Assembly: GCA_018894105.1 (NCBI GenBank)
Contig: CM032124.1
Location: 36,614,277 to 36,678,276 of the forward strand
Reading direction: 5' to 3'
Length of the DNA: 64,000 nucleotides
Source: Jacaranda mimosifolia
Lineage: Eukaryota > Streptophyta > Magnoliopsida > Lamiales > Bignoniaceae
Shown here: positions 35,654 to 47,512 of the stretch, one piece after another
How positions within the stretch are numbered: the first letter of the stretch is position 1
Layout of the letters: each line of letters opens with the position of its first letter
Program-made: the position numbers and the translations under genes
Notes under the pieces: model-generated
The model's input: only the letters and a program-made list of their open reading frames with translations
The model's database searches: none
What the model was told of the DNA's origin: nothing

Positions 35654-36793
35654 GGAGCAAAATTACATGTGATGTAAACTCTGGTGGTGTTGGAACAACT
35701 TGTTTTATGTGTAACTCTGTTTTATGAATTCTGAAAATTAACCATGTTTGTCCTGCTTCTATTTACTTGTATCTGTAAAGTGATGTGAGCACCTTGATGC
35801 ATCTTCATTTTGGATGTATGGTTTTTGGTTCTGGACCTTGTGTAATACTCAAACGGTTGGGTTAATTGAGGCAGGATAATTTAGTGCATATTCCCAGCTT
35901 TTTAGTCTACTACATTGACGCCATGTTCACATGTTCTTATACCATGTTCTGCTAATTTTGTTTGAGGACTAGTTTTAGCTTGGAAAATTTCTGCCTTGTC
36001 ATGGTGTGGGAGGATGAGGGCAGAAGTTTGTAATACAGGTTCTCTGGTATGTTTCTTTGAGGATAATGCATGCTTGTTGAACTTTCCACATAAGTAGGAA
36101 TTACACAGATGTTATCTTCCATAATATATATAGATGTTGTGTTATAGAATGGGCCATCAATTTGTGAAATTGACTTCAGGAAACTCCCCTATGATACATG
36201 GTATGAGTTAATTTGTTATAATGTGTCATTCCTTTGGTCTATTACACATGTTCACAAATTCAATTTTTCCCAACAAATCACTGTATTTGTCAGCAAATCT
36301 TCACACATATGCTGCCATTTTTCTTTTTCTCTCAAATTTTCAATTTATTTAAGTAGAAAACAATATACCAACCACAAAATTATCATATTAATATATTTTC
36401 AATCACAACTTATCATCCACCATACTTTTCTAGAAATGCACAACTTTTAATGAAAAAATACACCCAATGCCAAACACATTTTCATTTTTAAACCTATTCA
36501 ATCATTACTTTCCAACAAATCATCCAAATACATTTTCATTTGTATTTCAAATCTATAACTAACTTTTCAAATTTTAGAAATGACTAGACACTGGAAAGGG
36601 CTCTGGAAATAAAACTAAACGGGCCCTAAGTAGCTCTCTCCCTCTCTCTCAAACATGATGTTGCCAGTTGAGTAAGGATATCTTTTATTAAAATTTTGGA
36701 AAAAGCTATATATTTACCAACATTCGTTAAATTGAAAAATAAAAAAGGAATATAAAATCTATGTATATATATATATTATGTAAATAAATATTT

Positions 36794-37429
36794 GGGATAA
36801 TGTCATAAATGGTCCCTAAAGTTTTAGTTTAGAATTACTTTAGTCCTCAAACTTTAAAACTTCCTTTTTTAGTCCCTACCGTTTGGATTTAGTTTCAATC
36901 TAGTCCCCAAGTCAACTTTTCGGCAACTTTTTAAGGGCAAAATTTTCAATTTAGTTTTATATTTCACTTAGTCCCTATATAAGGTTTTATGTTCCAATTT
37001 AGTCCCTATGTTACTTTTTTTCTTTTTATAAATATATGTGCATGTGTATATACATAATTGATACTAATATTATTATTAACATTAAATAATATATTATTGT
37101 ATATTAATATCATTTGTAATACTATTATAATTAATAATATTAATTGTATGATTAGTTATATATTAATAAATAAAGTAAGATAGGGACTAAATTGGAACAT
37201 AAAATCTTATATAGGGACTAAAGTAAAACATAAAACCTTATATAGGGACTAAAGTGAAACATACGACTATAAATTGACAATTTTACCTTTAAAAAGTTGC
37301 CGAAAAGTTGACTTAGGGACTAGATTGAAACTAAATCCAAACTTTAGGGACTAAAAAAGAAAGTTTTGAAGTTTGAGGACTAAAGTGATTCTAAACTAAA
37401 AATTTAGGGACCATTTATGACATTTGTCC
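36794..37429. mobile_element. Mutator-type MITE with ~200-bp terminal inverted repeats
   Basis: Starts GGGATAATGTCATAAATGG and ends, on the other strand, GGACAAATGTCATAAATGG. A perfect 9-bp duplication TAAATATTT flanks it (36,785-36,793 and 37,430-37,438), as in the Mutator superfamily. The long arms carry repeated TTAGTCCCTATATAAGG-type phrases and mirror each other. 636 bp, noncoding. Confidence 0.87.
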
Positions 37430-37438
37430 TAAATATTT

Positions 37439-38610
37439 ATATTATTCAAACATAGCATGGCCAGATGAGAAGTGTAATAATTGAAAAAAAATAAAAAAAT
37501 ATGGCCAGATTTGGCAGTTATTTAATACATGTTTTATTAGACTGTAAGGTTGAGTAGCAATTTATATTTTTCTTAATAAACAAGCTCTATAGATTGTAAT
37601 AACACATTTATATTATTCAACCAATAGATACCTATATTAAGTAGGGATTTAATATGAACCTGAACAATTTCAATTAAAAACAATTATCGCAACGCTAGGT
37701 AGTAGGTAGCATATTTAGGAAAAAAAAAAAAAAATGTGGAAAACGTTTCATATTTTATGTACAATTAACTATCATGTTTATTTATATTTTAAATTTGAGG
37801 AGTCATTATTAGGTCCTACATATAAATTATTAAAAATTTATTTTATTTAAATAAAGAATTAAATTTTATTTATACATAAACCATAACTAATAAATAGTTA
37901 TATAATTATATTTTAATTAGAAACAATCATTACTTTATAATTAATGTACTGAATTATATTTTTTATTAGTCGATATCAACAATTATGATATAATTATGAT
38001 ATAAGATGATTTTTTATAACTAAGATATACGTATAATTTCATTAATAATTAATATATATTAATATATATTTGATTTTAATTAATACATCATTTACTAATA
38101 TTAAATTTAACTGAATGCATACTACTAGTTGCCATGTCAAGTAGTGATTAGTTGGTTTTCATTATTTAATTACTATTACACTAATTACAATAAATTTTTT
38201 ATTGTGTTTCATAACATTAAGAAATATTATATTTAGTTGAAGGCATATAGCAATAACACAAAGAAATCATTAGTTTGATTGGCAATTACTTATTTTCTCA
38301 TCAGTTTTCGTGTAAGGCTATATTTGTATTTTACTTGCCTAACAAATGGTATGCATTGAACGCTGAGGATTTCCTTAATCCAATCTAACGGTTGGAAACC
38401 GTCAGGCAAGTGCGGCTCCTACTTGACGATAGAAAGCCCGAGATAAAACATGAATCAGGTAATACATGTCAAATATATATATATATATACACACACATAT
38501 TGGATTTTCTATTTCGTTTTAATTTTATTTTTTATTCTAAGTTGATGAATTTATTATTTATGTTAAGTATATTTATTTTTATAAAAAAAATATTTAATTC
38601 ATAAAATGAA
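37439..38610. other. Intergenic, A+T-rich
   Basis: No gene. 38,345-38,460 is a more balanced patch of unknown origin. 38,527-38,605 resembles 10,030-10,150. A short TA/CA microsatellite lies at 38,475-38,500. Confidence 0.45.
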
Positions 38611-39092
38611 GGGTAAATGTCGCTAATAGTCCCTAATGTTTCGATTTAGTATCACTTTTGTCCTCGATCTTTAAAATTTCATCTTTTAGTCCTTAATGTT
38701 AATATATTGTTTCACTTTAGTCCCCCAAGTCATTTTTTGGCAGTTTTTGGCTAGAAAATTGACCAAGTTAGACATTTTTAAGGGCAAAATTATCAATTCA
38801 TAGTTTTATGTTCTACTTTAGTCCCTATATAAAGTTTTATATTCTACTTTAGTCTCTATATAAGGTTTTATGTTCCAATTTAGTCCCTATATTACTTTTT
38901 TTTTCTTTTTATAAATATATGTCCATGTCTGTATATATATTTGTGTATAGTATATGTGTATATATAATTGATACTAATATTAGTCACATGCTCATATAAT
39001 ATTATTAATATTTAATAATACGTTATTGATATATTAATATCATTTGTGATACTATTGTAATTAATAATATTAGTAATATTATTATTGATATA

Positions 39093-39907
39093 GGACAGCT
39101 CAATAGGCCCAACTCAACAACACTCAACTAGGACAGGAGCTGGTCTGATGCTCCCTAAGCAGCTCGACTGCCCTTAAACCCAACTCATTTTGGACCAAGC
39201 AGATATTCAACTGCCACTCGACCTTTGGATCCCTATTTGTCGTGGTGGATATTAGCGTTCTTGATCGACCATGTTATAGCCGATAGCCTCCATTAGGTGG
39301 CCTCAATCCTTTAACCAGAATGAGCCTGGTGACCAAGATCCTAGTAGATATTCTTGTTAGAGTGCTCGTCTTGACCAAAGAGGTCAAGGAGTGACAAAAG
39401 TCCTTTAGCCGCATTGAATGCCTTGCCAGGCCCCGTGTTGCCGCATTAATAACGCGTGCCACCAATAGTACCACCTTTTGCGGCCGTGTCAGGCTAGGGA
39501 GCGCCTCTAGTGTACCTTCTTCTCCTAGGTAGCTGCCTCTTGAAATAGTATACAAGCTGGATAAGATTGGAAAGTCCTCAAGCAAAGACAATGGCCCTTC
39601 TTACACAACAGGGGCATCAAAGATATATCAATCACCATGAGAAGGCTAGAAATAGCCCATTCCAGCCCTCAACAAGGTATGCATATTTATTGCCTTAAGC
39701 TTTTACTCCACTGCTCCATTACCTGGTAGACTTACTGACTTGAGTGTCAGAGTGCATTAGCTGAGGGCACATCGGCTAGCCTGACGTTTGATGTTGATTG
39801 TAGGACCCTACACCAAGTATATCCCAAACATATCTTTTGACCTACCATCTGGTCGGTTTCATTGGATTTCAGCCTATTACACACTTGAACTAAATCCACC
39901 CTTATTA
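39093..39907. repeat. Inserted segment within the Mutator element, LTR-like
   Basis: About 815 bp of balanced composition lie between two copies of ATTATTGATATA (39,081-39,092 and 39,908-39,919) in the A+T-rich interior. The phrase GACTTGAGTGTCAGAGTGCA is typical of the 3' part of plant Gypsy LTRs, so a solo LTR is the best guess. TG...CA ends with a 5-bp duplication could not be placed. A captured genomic fragment is the alternative. The ORF at 39,274-39,591 is not recognised. Confidence 0.45.
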
Positions 39908-39960
39908 ATTATTGATATATTATTAACAATATTGTTAATGATAATCCTAATAATATTAGA

Positions 39961-40540
39961 TAATTATATTATCATAATAATACTATATATTATTATCATT
40001 GATAATACTAATCTTATTATTCTTATGATTAATTATATATATATTAATAATAAAAAAATAATTTAATATTTATTAGTATCATGTATTATTATTAATACTA
40101 CATATTATGAATATAATTAAAATTATTATACTATAATCTTTATTATTAGTAATATATCACAAATCATACAATTTTAATTACAATAGTATCACAAATGATA
40201 TTAATATATCAATAATATATTATTAAATATTAATAATAATATATGAGCATGCGACTAATTATATTATCATAATAATACTATATATTATTATCATTGATAA
40301 TACTAATCTTATTATTCTTATGATTAATTATATATATATATGTTAATAATAAAAAATTAATTTAATATTTATTAGTATCATGTATTATTATTAATACTAC
40401 ATAATTAAAAGTATTATACTATAATCTTTATTATTAGTAATATATCACTAATCATACAATTTTAATTACAACAGTATTACAAATGATATTAATATATCAA
40501 TAATATATTATTAAATAATAATAATATATGAGCATGTGAC
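39961..40540. repeat. Tandem duplication of ~290 bp inside the Mutator element
   Basis: 39,961-40,255 and 40,256-40,540 are near-identical A+T-rich units, each starting TAATTATATTATCATAATAA and ending GAGCATGYGAC. The related element at 36,794 has no such duplication. Confidence 0.85.
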
Positions 40541-40963
40541 TAATATTAGTATCAATTATATATACACGTATATTATACACAAATATATATACACACATGG
40601 ACATATATTTATAAAAAAAAAAGAAAAGAAAAAAAGTAACATAAGGACTAAATTGGATCATACAACCTTATATAGGGACTAAAGTGGAACAAAAAACTTT
40701 ATATAGGGACTAAAGTGGAACATAAAACTATAAATTGACAACTTTGCCCTTAAAAATGTCAAACTTGGTCAATTTTCCGGCCAAAAACTGCCGGATAATG
40801 ACTTTGAAAACTAAAGTGAAATGATATATTAACATTATGGACTAAAAGATGAAATTTTAAATATCAAAAACTAAAGTAATACTAAATCGAAATATTAGGG
40901 ACTATTAGCAACATTTACCCTAAAATAAAATATAAAATGAAGCATGAAATGGAGCAGAACCCT

Positions 40964-43900
40964 TCAAAATGTATGGTATCCTTCATCTTCTGCGCTAACT
41001 AGATCTGAATTCCAAGAGCTTAGATCGTCGTCGTCGTCATAGTCCTCCTTCTCTTTCTCTTCCTCCTTCTTCTTCTTCTCCTCCTCCTCCTCCAAGTTTC
41101 CTTGTGCTGTTTGTGTACGATTAGTATCTAAATTCCTGGAGGTCTCATCGTCCTCAGAAGTCTGCACCGTTGATCCTTCTCTTGCTCTCCGGTTTTCTAT
41201 CTGCTTTACTGATCTGTTCTTCCTCCACTCTCTCTTCCTCAGCCGGTGCTTAATCAGCATGATCCCCAGAACTACCATCAGAGTTCCCAACGAACCAGCA
41301 CAGATGGACAACAGAAACACTATAGTCCAATCCACAGCCCTCCGCCGCATCGGTGGTTGCATGATCACCACGGTCGCCGCCACGTAGGCTGCGGCCATGA
41401 ACGAAACAGACACCCACACCGCCTTGTGAGCTATCGCCAGCATCCTCATCAGTGGTTTTCTTTTGAATGGGATTATGCTGATCAAGACGAGGACAACGCA
41501 GAGAGACGTGAACAGGGCGATGTTGTTGCAGACCGAAAACACTCTGAAAGCTGTTCTTCTGGCGGCCACGGAAGTTCCTATGAAAGGGCCGTCTTGATGC
41601 ACGCCGCCGGGTGGGCTAACCCCGGCACTGTACGTAAATGTTGCTATCAGTATTGCTACCAAGGTGATGGTGTTCCTGGTGTTATGCAGGGCCTCTCTGT
41701 ATACTTCCTGTGCTTTTTGTCTCTCTCTGCGTTTGATTTTCTTGGGCTTGTGATGATCATGAGTTTGAGTAGGTTTCTGGCTTTTGCGACGCTTCTCATG
41801 ATGATCTCCAGTCATTGGCGTCTCATGTGTTCTTGACAAACTGGGGAGATTTAGAGTGCCGGGAGAAGATGGGCCGTTAGCCATTAATCCAAGTTCATCA
41901 TCGGTATCAACCTGCTGCAGTGGTGGGGCCGGCAATCTGCTGCTGCTGCTGCCTTCCCTATTTGAGTTATGTGACGACATGTCTGAATTAGAGGATCGTT
42001 CTGCAATCAAATGTACTATTTATTTTCAACACATTTATAAAAGAGAAATAACTGAAGAGACCTTAATTATTTGAATTTGGACAACTAATGTCGAAAGTAT
42101 ATATCTTGTATTTGGTGTGTTTTCATGTACTTTGCTTAATTTTTTATTTTTTATTTTAATTTCATAGCTGCATAAATAATTATCATCCCATTACGTACTA
42201 CCACTTTATATATACACAACTAATGCATGAAAAATCGAACTGTTTATTGAATTGGAAAGTTTACCAAGTCACTGATTCAACTGTTGATTGGACCGCATAA
42301 TTACGTAATATATATTTATATTATATATTATTTAAAAATTAATAAAATGTTAAAATATAAAACCAAAAGAGCTTAAATGAATATATTGTCTAACTTCACA
42401 ATTTAAATTTTACAATTCATATTATAAATGATTATCACAATTTAAATATCTCAAGTCTAAAGTTTAAATATGATATGGAGGTGTACCTTAGTCTTAAAAC
42501 TTTGTATTTAGACAAAAAATTAAAAAAAAAAATTAATTTCATTAAAAATTAAAGGAAAAAAAATCGCTCCACTTCAATTGAATTGAGAGTGGTTCACCGG
42601 TTCGAACGGTTGGTTTGAATGGTTTTAACAAAATAGGGAGTGTTTTTTAGTTTTCCTATTTTATGAGAAATCCTCGGTCCAGTCCAATTTTTTAAACCAT
42701 GTACACAACCACTTATTATTAGTGTTAATTTTATAATTTTAAATATGTATTATATTTATTTATATACATTAATTCTACTATTAATTATATGCACATGCAT
42801 AGAATGTGCATAACTACTATTAAAGGCCTTCAAGTTAATTAAATAGGGAAGCCACTACAAAAAAATAAAAAAATAAAAAAACAAAATAGTGATTAAGTAT
42901 TATTTGGTTTGAATAGAATAATATCCTATCTATTAATAGGCCTAATTTTGATAATTGAGTATTGTTTCAAGGTGCAATTACAAAAAGCAACATAAAAATT
43001 TTAAATGTGTCTAAAATTTCTTACCTCCTATGTTTGAAAAAATTATCATATACAATATCCTCTAATTTTTTATGTATTTTAAATATAAAAAAAAATATTT
43101 AAAAAATTATTGTATATATATTATATATTTTTAACAAAAATATATATTATAATTGAAGAATTGGGAAGGAAAAATAATAAACTTAGAATTTATAGTAATA
43201 TTGAGGAAAAATTGAAGAATGAAGTCAATCAACACAAACTATTGTTGGTTGACTCTATAATTAATATATTTAAATGTCATTGTATATATTAATTAGTATT
43301 AATAATTAATTATAAAGTCAATTTTTAATTAAAAATTGTGCTACTTCATTTAATTTTTTATAAAATTTTATGGCTTCCTTCTATTAACAATAAGATTTAC
43401 ATTTGTTATAGATTTAATGGATTCACATACTAAAATATTTGTAAATGAATATCCAAATAATTATTATTGAATATGAATATCAAAAAAATAATATTTGATT
43501 TGAATACGGATAATTTTAATCGAATATAGATACATTTGAATAATTATAATCGAATATAAATATATTCAAATTTGACTGATGTCTAACAAATATGAATTCG
43601 AATATCATTGCATAAATATCTGTTGAATCCATATTCGTATTCAAATATTTAAAAAATTAATTGAACATAATTATAAAAATAATGTATTTGATTTGTTTAA
43701 TATTAATTTTCGCCCCAAACTTTGAAAGTATGCAATCAAGTCCAACAAGACTGGCCTCTTTCCACTGACAGTTAAGAGCACGCAGACACAAACGAACGAA
43801 TTAAACACGCACTTCATTCTTTTACTTACGTGCAACACTGGGGTCCTCCGATTGAATCTCATCAGCTGCAGCACCGGCAATATTTCTGCTGCGGGTCCGC

Positions 43901-43977
43901 AGGCGGCGCGCCAGCTGCTCTCTCCGCTCCAGTATCGAACGCACCATCCTTTCCGAATTATTGTAAACCTCAGCCAT
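40964..43977 (-). CDS. PGG-2: PGG-domain membrane protein, two exons
   Basis: Exon 1 is 43,830-43,977 (49 codons plus 1 base, GTAAGT donor) and exon 2 is 40,964-42,000 (TTGCAG acceptor), for 394 residues. Exon 1 encodes [20 protein letters not shown], a shorter version of the PGG-1 N-terminus. Exon 2 is nearly identical to PGG-1 through the four-helix PGG domain (PPGG, then [18 protein letters not shown] and [10 protein letters not shown]). It differs by a longer Glu/Lys-rich run before the acidic [12 protein letters not shown] tail, an expansion of GAA/GAG codons. No ankyrin repeats. The frame and splice sites are intact. Intron 42,001-43,829 is 1.8 kb. The high conservation of the membrane domain against a variable N-terminus suggests selection on the PGG part; that is inference. 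Function unknown. Confidence 0.85.
42001..43829 (-). other. PGG-2 intron (1.8 kb)
   Basis: Shares several blocks with the PGG-1 intron. 42,239-42,705 carries TAATTACGTAATA near one side and GGTTCACCGGTTCGAACGG near the other, so it is probably a diverged relative of the hAT element at 1551. 42,786-42,815 (GCACATGCATAGAATGTGC then CTAT) looks like a decayed Helitron 3' end. Confidence 0.6.
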
Positions 43978-44423
43978 AGTTCTTCTGCAAATGAATGAAT
44001 TTGGAAGAAAAGGAGGTGGGATCTAGTCGATCATATCAAAGTTAATAATTATATTCGACGGCTAACAACCTGGTACTTATTGTTTCTCCAGTATATATAT
44101 CTCATCATATTTATAAAAAAATTCTACCCTACTTGTTTTATCAGACAACAAAAGGGACAAGTTGAGGCTATTGATTTTAAAAATAAAAAATAAGATTCCC
44201 TTTTTACGATTATATATATTTTTATTTATATACATACACATTAATAGTTCATTAAGGTTTAAATTCCTAACTTCCTACATTATGCAAGAAATTTATGTCT
44301 TTGGATGACAGGTCAATTGAGCCCTCGATATACGACTTAATATAAATGTAAGAATTGTATCTAAGGGCAGGTCTGGTACTAACAACTTTACATTCACTCT
44401 TATACTGTATATGCCATTCTTAT
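43978..44423 (-). promoter_or_regulatory. Upstream region of PGG-2
   Basis: 43,978-44,210 matches the PGG-1 upstream region. The match then stops and resumes near 45,500, with the TRIM array between. The promoter of PGG-2 therefore has the array about 450-1460 bp upstream of its ATG. Confidence 0.5.
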
Positions 44424-45438
44424 TGTTAAAAAATGAACCTTGAATCTAACTTAACCCCAAAAGTTAACTCAAGAGATAAGGATTGTCCAAAATTATATAT
44501 AGATATCACAATTTATTTATTTTACCAATATGGGATACTAACACACCCTGCGCATGCCTAATAATGAACATTTGGAGTGTAGAATAACATGAAATAGGTG
44601 GTCCAACAACACTGGGTAGCCTAACATCGAGAATGGTGGACTCTGATGCCATGTTAAAGAATGGATTTTGGGCCTAATTCAACCCTAAAAGCTAGTTTAA
44701 GAGGTGTGGATTGCCCAAGACCATATATAGATACCACAACTTATTTATTTCGCCGATATGGGATGCTAACATAACCCGCGCACGCCCAGGACTGAACATC
44801 TGGAGCGAAGAATAACATGAAATGGGTGGTCCAACAACACTGGGTAGCCCAACATCGAGAATGGTGGACTCTGATACCATATTAAAGAATGAATCTTAGG
44901 CCTAACTCAACCCCAAAAAGCTAGCTCAAGAGATGAGGATTGTCCAATACTATTTATAGAAACCAAAATTTATTTATTTCACCGATGTGGGATGCTAACA
45001 CACCCCGCGCACGTTCACAAATGAAGATTTGGAACATAGAATAACATGAAATAGGTGGCCCAATATCGGGAATGCGTGGCCCTGATCCATGTAAAAGAAT
45101 GAACTTTGGGTTTGACTCAACCCCAAAAGTTCGCTTAAGAGGTAAGGATTGTTTAAGACCATCTATATAAAGACCATAACTTATTTATTTCACTAATGTG
45201 ATACACTAACACACTCCACACACGCCCAAGAATGAACATTTGGAGCGTGAAATGATATGAAATGGGTGACCCAATAACATTGAGTAACCTAACATTGAGA
45301 ATGTGTGGCTCTGATACTATGTTAAAGAATGGACTTTGGGTCTAACTCAACCCTAAAAGCTAGCTCAAGAGGTGACGATTTTTCAAAATCATATATGGAG
45401 ATCACAACTTATTTATTTTACAAATATGGACACTAAAA
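44424..45438 (-). mobile_element. Tandem array of TRIM-type retroelement LTRs (five LTRs, four internal regions)
   Basis: Five ~120-bp LTR copies lie at 44,424-44,543, 44,652-44,771, 44,880-45,000, 45,090-45,211 and 45,320-45,438. On the minus strand each starts TGTTAGCATCCCAYATYGG or a variant and ends TTAACA, and is followed at once by a version of TGGTATCAGAG, the initiator-methionine tRNA primer-binding site. The four internal regions (~80-110 bp) end in a purine-rich GCGGG tract before the next LTR. There is no gag or pol. Organisation LTR-PBS-PPT-LTR-PBS-PPT is that of tandem TRIM elements. The copies have diverged from each other; the last LTR is worn at its end. No target duplication was identified. 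Confidence 0.82.
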
Positions 45439-46310
45439 CTTAGAGAAAAAAAAAAAAAAAAAAACACGCTGCTAATTGTTTTGTCTTAAAAGATTGCCTG
45501 GAAAAGGGACATGTTGAAGCTATTCATTGTATTAAAATTTGAAAAATAGATTTTCAACTATGGAAGATCATTTAATTGTAGAATAAAAATTAGGGGGGGA
45601 GAAAACTAAGTATGATGTATTTCATATGACGTTTGTATATTTCAAAATGCTTATGTAAACAGATCAATTGTTAATTCTTTTACATGAAATTTCATTTGTT
45701 CGTTTTATCCTCCACAAAAATATGAATATTCTTGACATTGTGACTACATAATAAAGTAATTCTTAATCTTTCTTATACTTAATATGGATAAGACACCAGC
45801 CAGGAGGTAATATTAAAATTTCTCTTGTAATCAACTCAAGAGCAATCATGACTATAGACAATTTTTAAAAAAATTGTAAAAATATAAAAGAAATCGGGAA
45901 TTTTACAATTTGAATTTTTTATTTCATTTCGTTTGATATTTGATATTTTATTTTATAAATATGTGCCAAGTGTAAGAAAGATTTTTTCATAAAAATATTT
46001 AATTAAAAATCATGACTCTTTATTTATGTGTTTGATTTGTATTATGAGAAGAATTTGTGTGGTTGATTAGTTGGACTCTTATTTTTCTTTAAAATTTTAA
46101 AAGCAATTAAGTTGGGAACTTCATACATTTTTTTTTTGAAAAGTGCTTTTAAGAATTTATAAATTACCTTTAAAAAATTTATAAAATACTTTATAATATT
46201 TTATAAAATAAATCCAAATACCTTCTAAGTGTAGAAAGTAATATATAGTTGAGCTTCACTAGGACCCAAGGACAGAACTATAGAAGCAGACAAACAAACA
46301 TTCTTTGAAA
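45439..46310. other. Intergenic; PGG upstream sequence resumes
   Basis: 45,502-45,545 continues the PGG-2 upstream homology and 45,610-45,860 matches 7735-7960 near the phytocyanin gene. No gene. Confidence 0.5.
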
Positions 46311-46635
46311 TTTATACTATTAATAAAGCACTTACTCTCTTTTTGATATATTTTTAGATGATTTGTCTAAAATGCCCCTATTTTTTTTTTTTTTTTTTAA
46401 TTTCTAACAACTAGAAGTTATAGAATAACTAACATTTATAACAAGCCTATTTTATGTCTACAATTACCATTCTATCATAACTTTTTAATTTTTATTTATA
46501 AAAAAATATGAAATTTATTAAAATAAAATTGCATTATATAAAATAAAAAAATATTATTATCACATAAAAAATACCATAGAAATTTTAGTACATACATCAA
46601 ATGTGCCAAAATGCAAGTGTATAATAAGATTATTC
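46311..46635 (+). mobile_element. Possible Helitron-like 5' part
   Basis: Head TTTATACTATTAATAAAGCA matches the Helitron heads at 10,614 and 26,161. No CTAG end with hairpin was found. 46,510-46,640 is repeated near 49,000-49,120. Confidence 0.4.
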
Positions 46636-46657
46636 TCCTTTCATAATATATGTTTTA

Positions 46658-47240
46658 GGGAAAGTTACTAAAAATTCCTTAAAATTATTTGTTATACCTA
46701 AAAAGTTTATGGAATTATTTTTTAGTATAGAAAGTTCATTCCACAAACTTTTTTATTTCAAAAAACCCAGAATAGAAAAAATTACCCTTGAATTTCTTAC
46801 ATCAAGTTTTTTATTTATTAAGTATATGTTTTTAACTGTATTCACTTATTTATCATATAGATTTTTAAAAATATTAAATGATGGATTTTAAAGAACTTTA
46901 ATATCTGTTGGTTCATTTGATTTTAAAAATTTAAATTATCTCTACTAGCATTTATACATATTTAAAAGCTCAGGAAATATCTGTGTCCAATAAATTTAAA
47001 ATCATCATCTATATAAATCAATTCAATCAGACAATATAAAATAAGTTATTTAAAAAAAAAAAAAACTAATTCATCAAATCTCTTAATCTAACGAGTCAAG
47101 GGTAATTTAATCAAATAGTTAATTGCTGAGTTCATTTAAGTGAAAAGAAAATGGAATTGGTATTTTGGATTCAAAAATATTTTTGAAAGTTTGTTCAGAT
47201 ATAAAAAAAATATTTTAAGAAGTTTTTAGTAATTTTTTTT
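46658..47240. mobile_element. MITE, copy B of the family at 23,989
   Basis: Starts GGGAAAGTTACTAAAAATTC and ends with TTTTTAGTAATTTTTT, with the shared internal AAATTACCCTTGAAT and TTTATTTATTAAGT phrases. More diverged than copy A. The target duplication is not clear. Confidence 0.6.
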
Positions 47241-47512
47241 CTCTTTTTTATCTTATTATGAAAGGATTTTCGTGGAACAAAAACCCAACATCCTGAAACT
47301 GAATCAATTGTTCGTAAACCCGAAAATCCAAACACAAAGAGCTCTTGAATTCAGCCCAACAGAGTCCTGATCAACAGCCCAAACTACAAGATAAGGCCCA
47401 TATGCAAAGTCTATAGGGCTGGCCCAGGCCCTTGAACTATTTTTTCACATCTTTAGGCCCATTTTCACTTTGAGTAAGAACCATTAACAATATCTAATAC
47501 ACACATGAGAAC

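Larger units (their letters stand above)
29792..36626 (+). mobile_element. PIF/Harbinger DNA transposon, near full length (6.8 kb)
   Basis: Left end GGGCTTGTATGGTTTTATTT, and right end on the other strand GGGCCCGTTTAGTTTTATTT, both continuing CC. The flanking duplication is TAA (29,789-29,791 and 36,627-36,629), the PIF/Harbinger signature. Inside, on one strand, lie a Myb/SANT-like DNA-binding ORF (31,251-32,197), a DDE transposase gene (about 32,925-34,117) and a second Myb/SANT-like ORF (35,034-35,653). Each has in-frame stops, so the copy is not autonomous now. Subterminal sequence is shared in style with the MITEs at 48,389 and 52,358. Confidence 0.85.
38611..40920. mobile_element. Mutator-type nonautonomous element (2.3 kb) beside PGG-2
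   Basis: Ends GGGTAAATGTCGCTAATAG and, on the other strand, GGGTAAATGTTGCTAATAG, with inverted arms of about 300 bp of the same TTAGTCCCTATATAAGG family as 36,794. The flanking 9-mers TAAAATGAA (38,602-38,610) and TAAAATAAA (40,921-40,929) match in 8 of 9. The interior holds a foreign G+C-richer segment (39,093-39,907) and a 290-bp tandem duplication. Its right end lies 43 bp from the PGG-2 stop codon, so it has replaced the 3' flank of that gene. No transposase. Confidence 0.82.

Noticed and set aside
39274..39591. 105-codon minus-strand ORF as a captured gene
   Set aside because: Lies in LTR-like sequence; the residues match nothing I know.
44424..45438. CRISPR-like or satellite array
   Set aside because: Units are bounded by LTR termini and tRNA primer sites; this is plant nuclear DNA.
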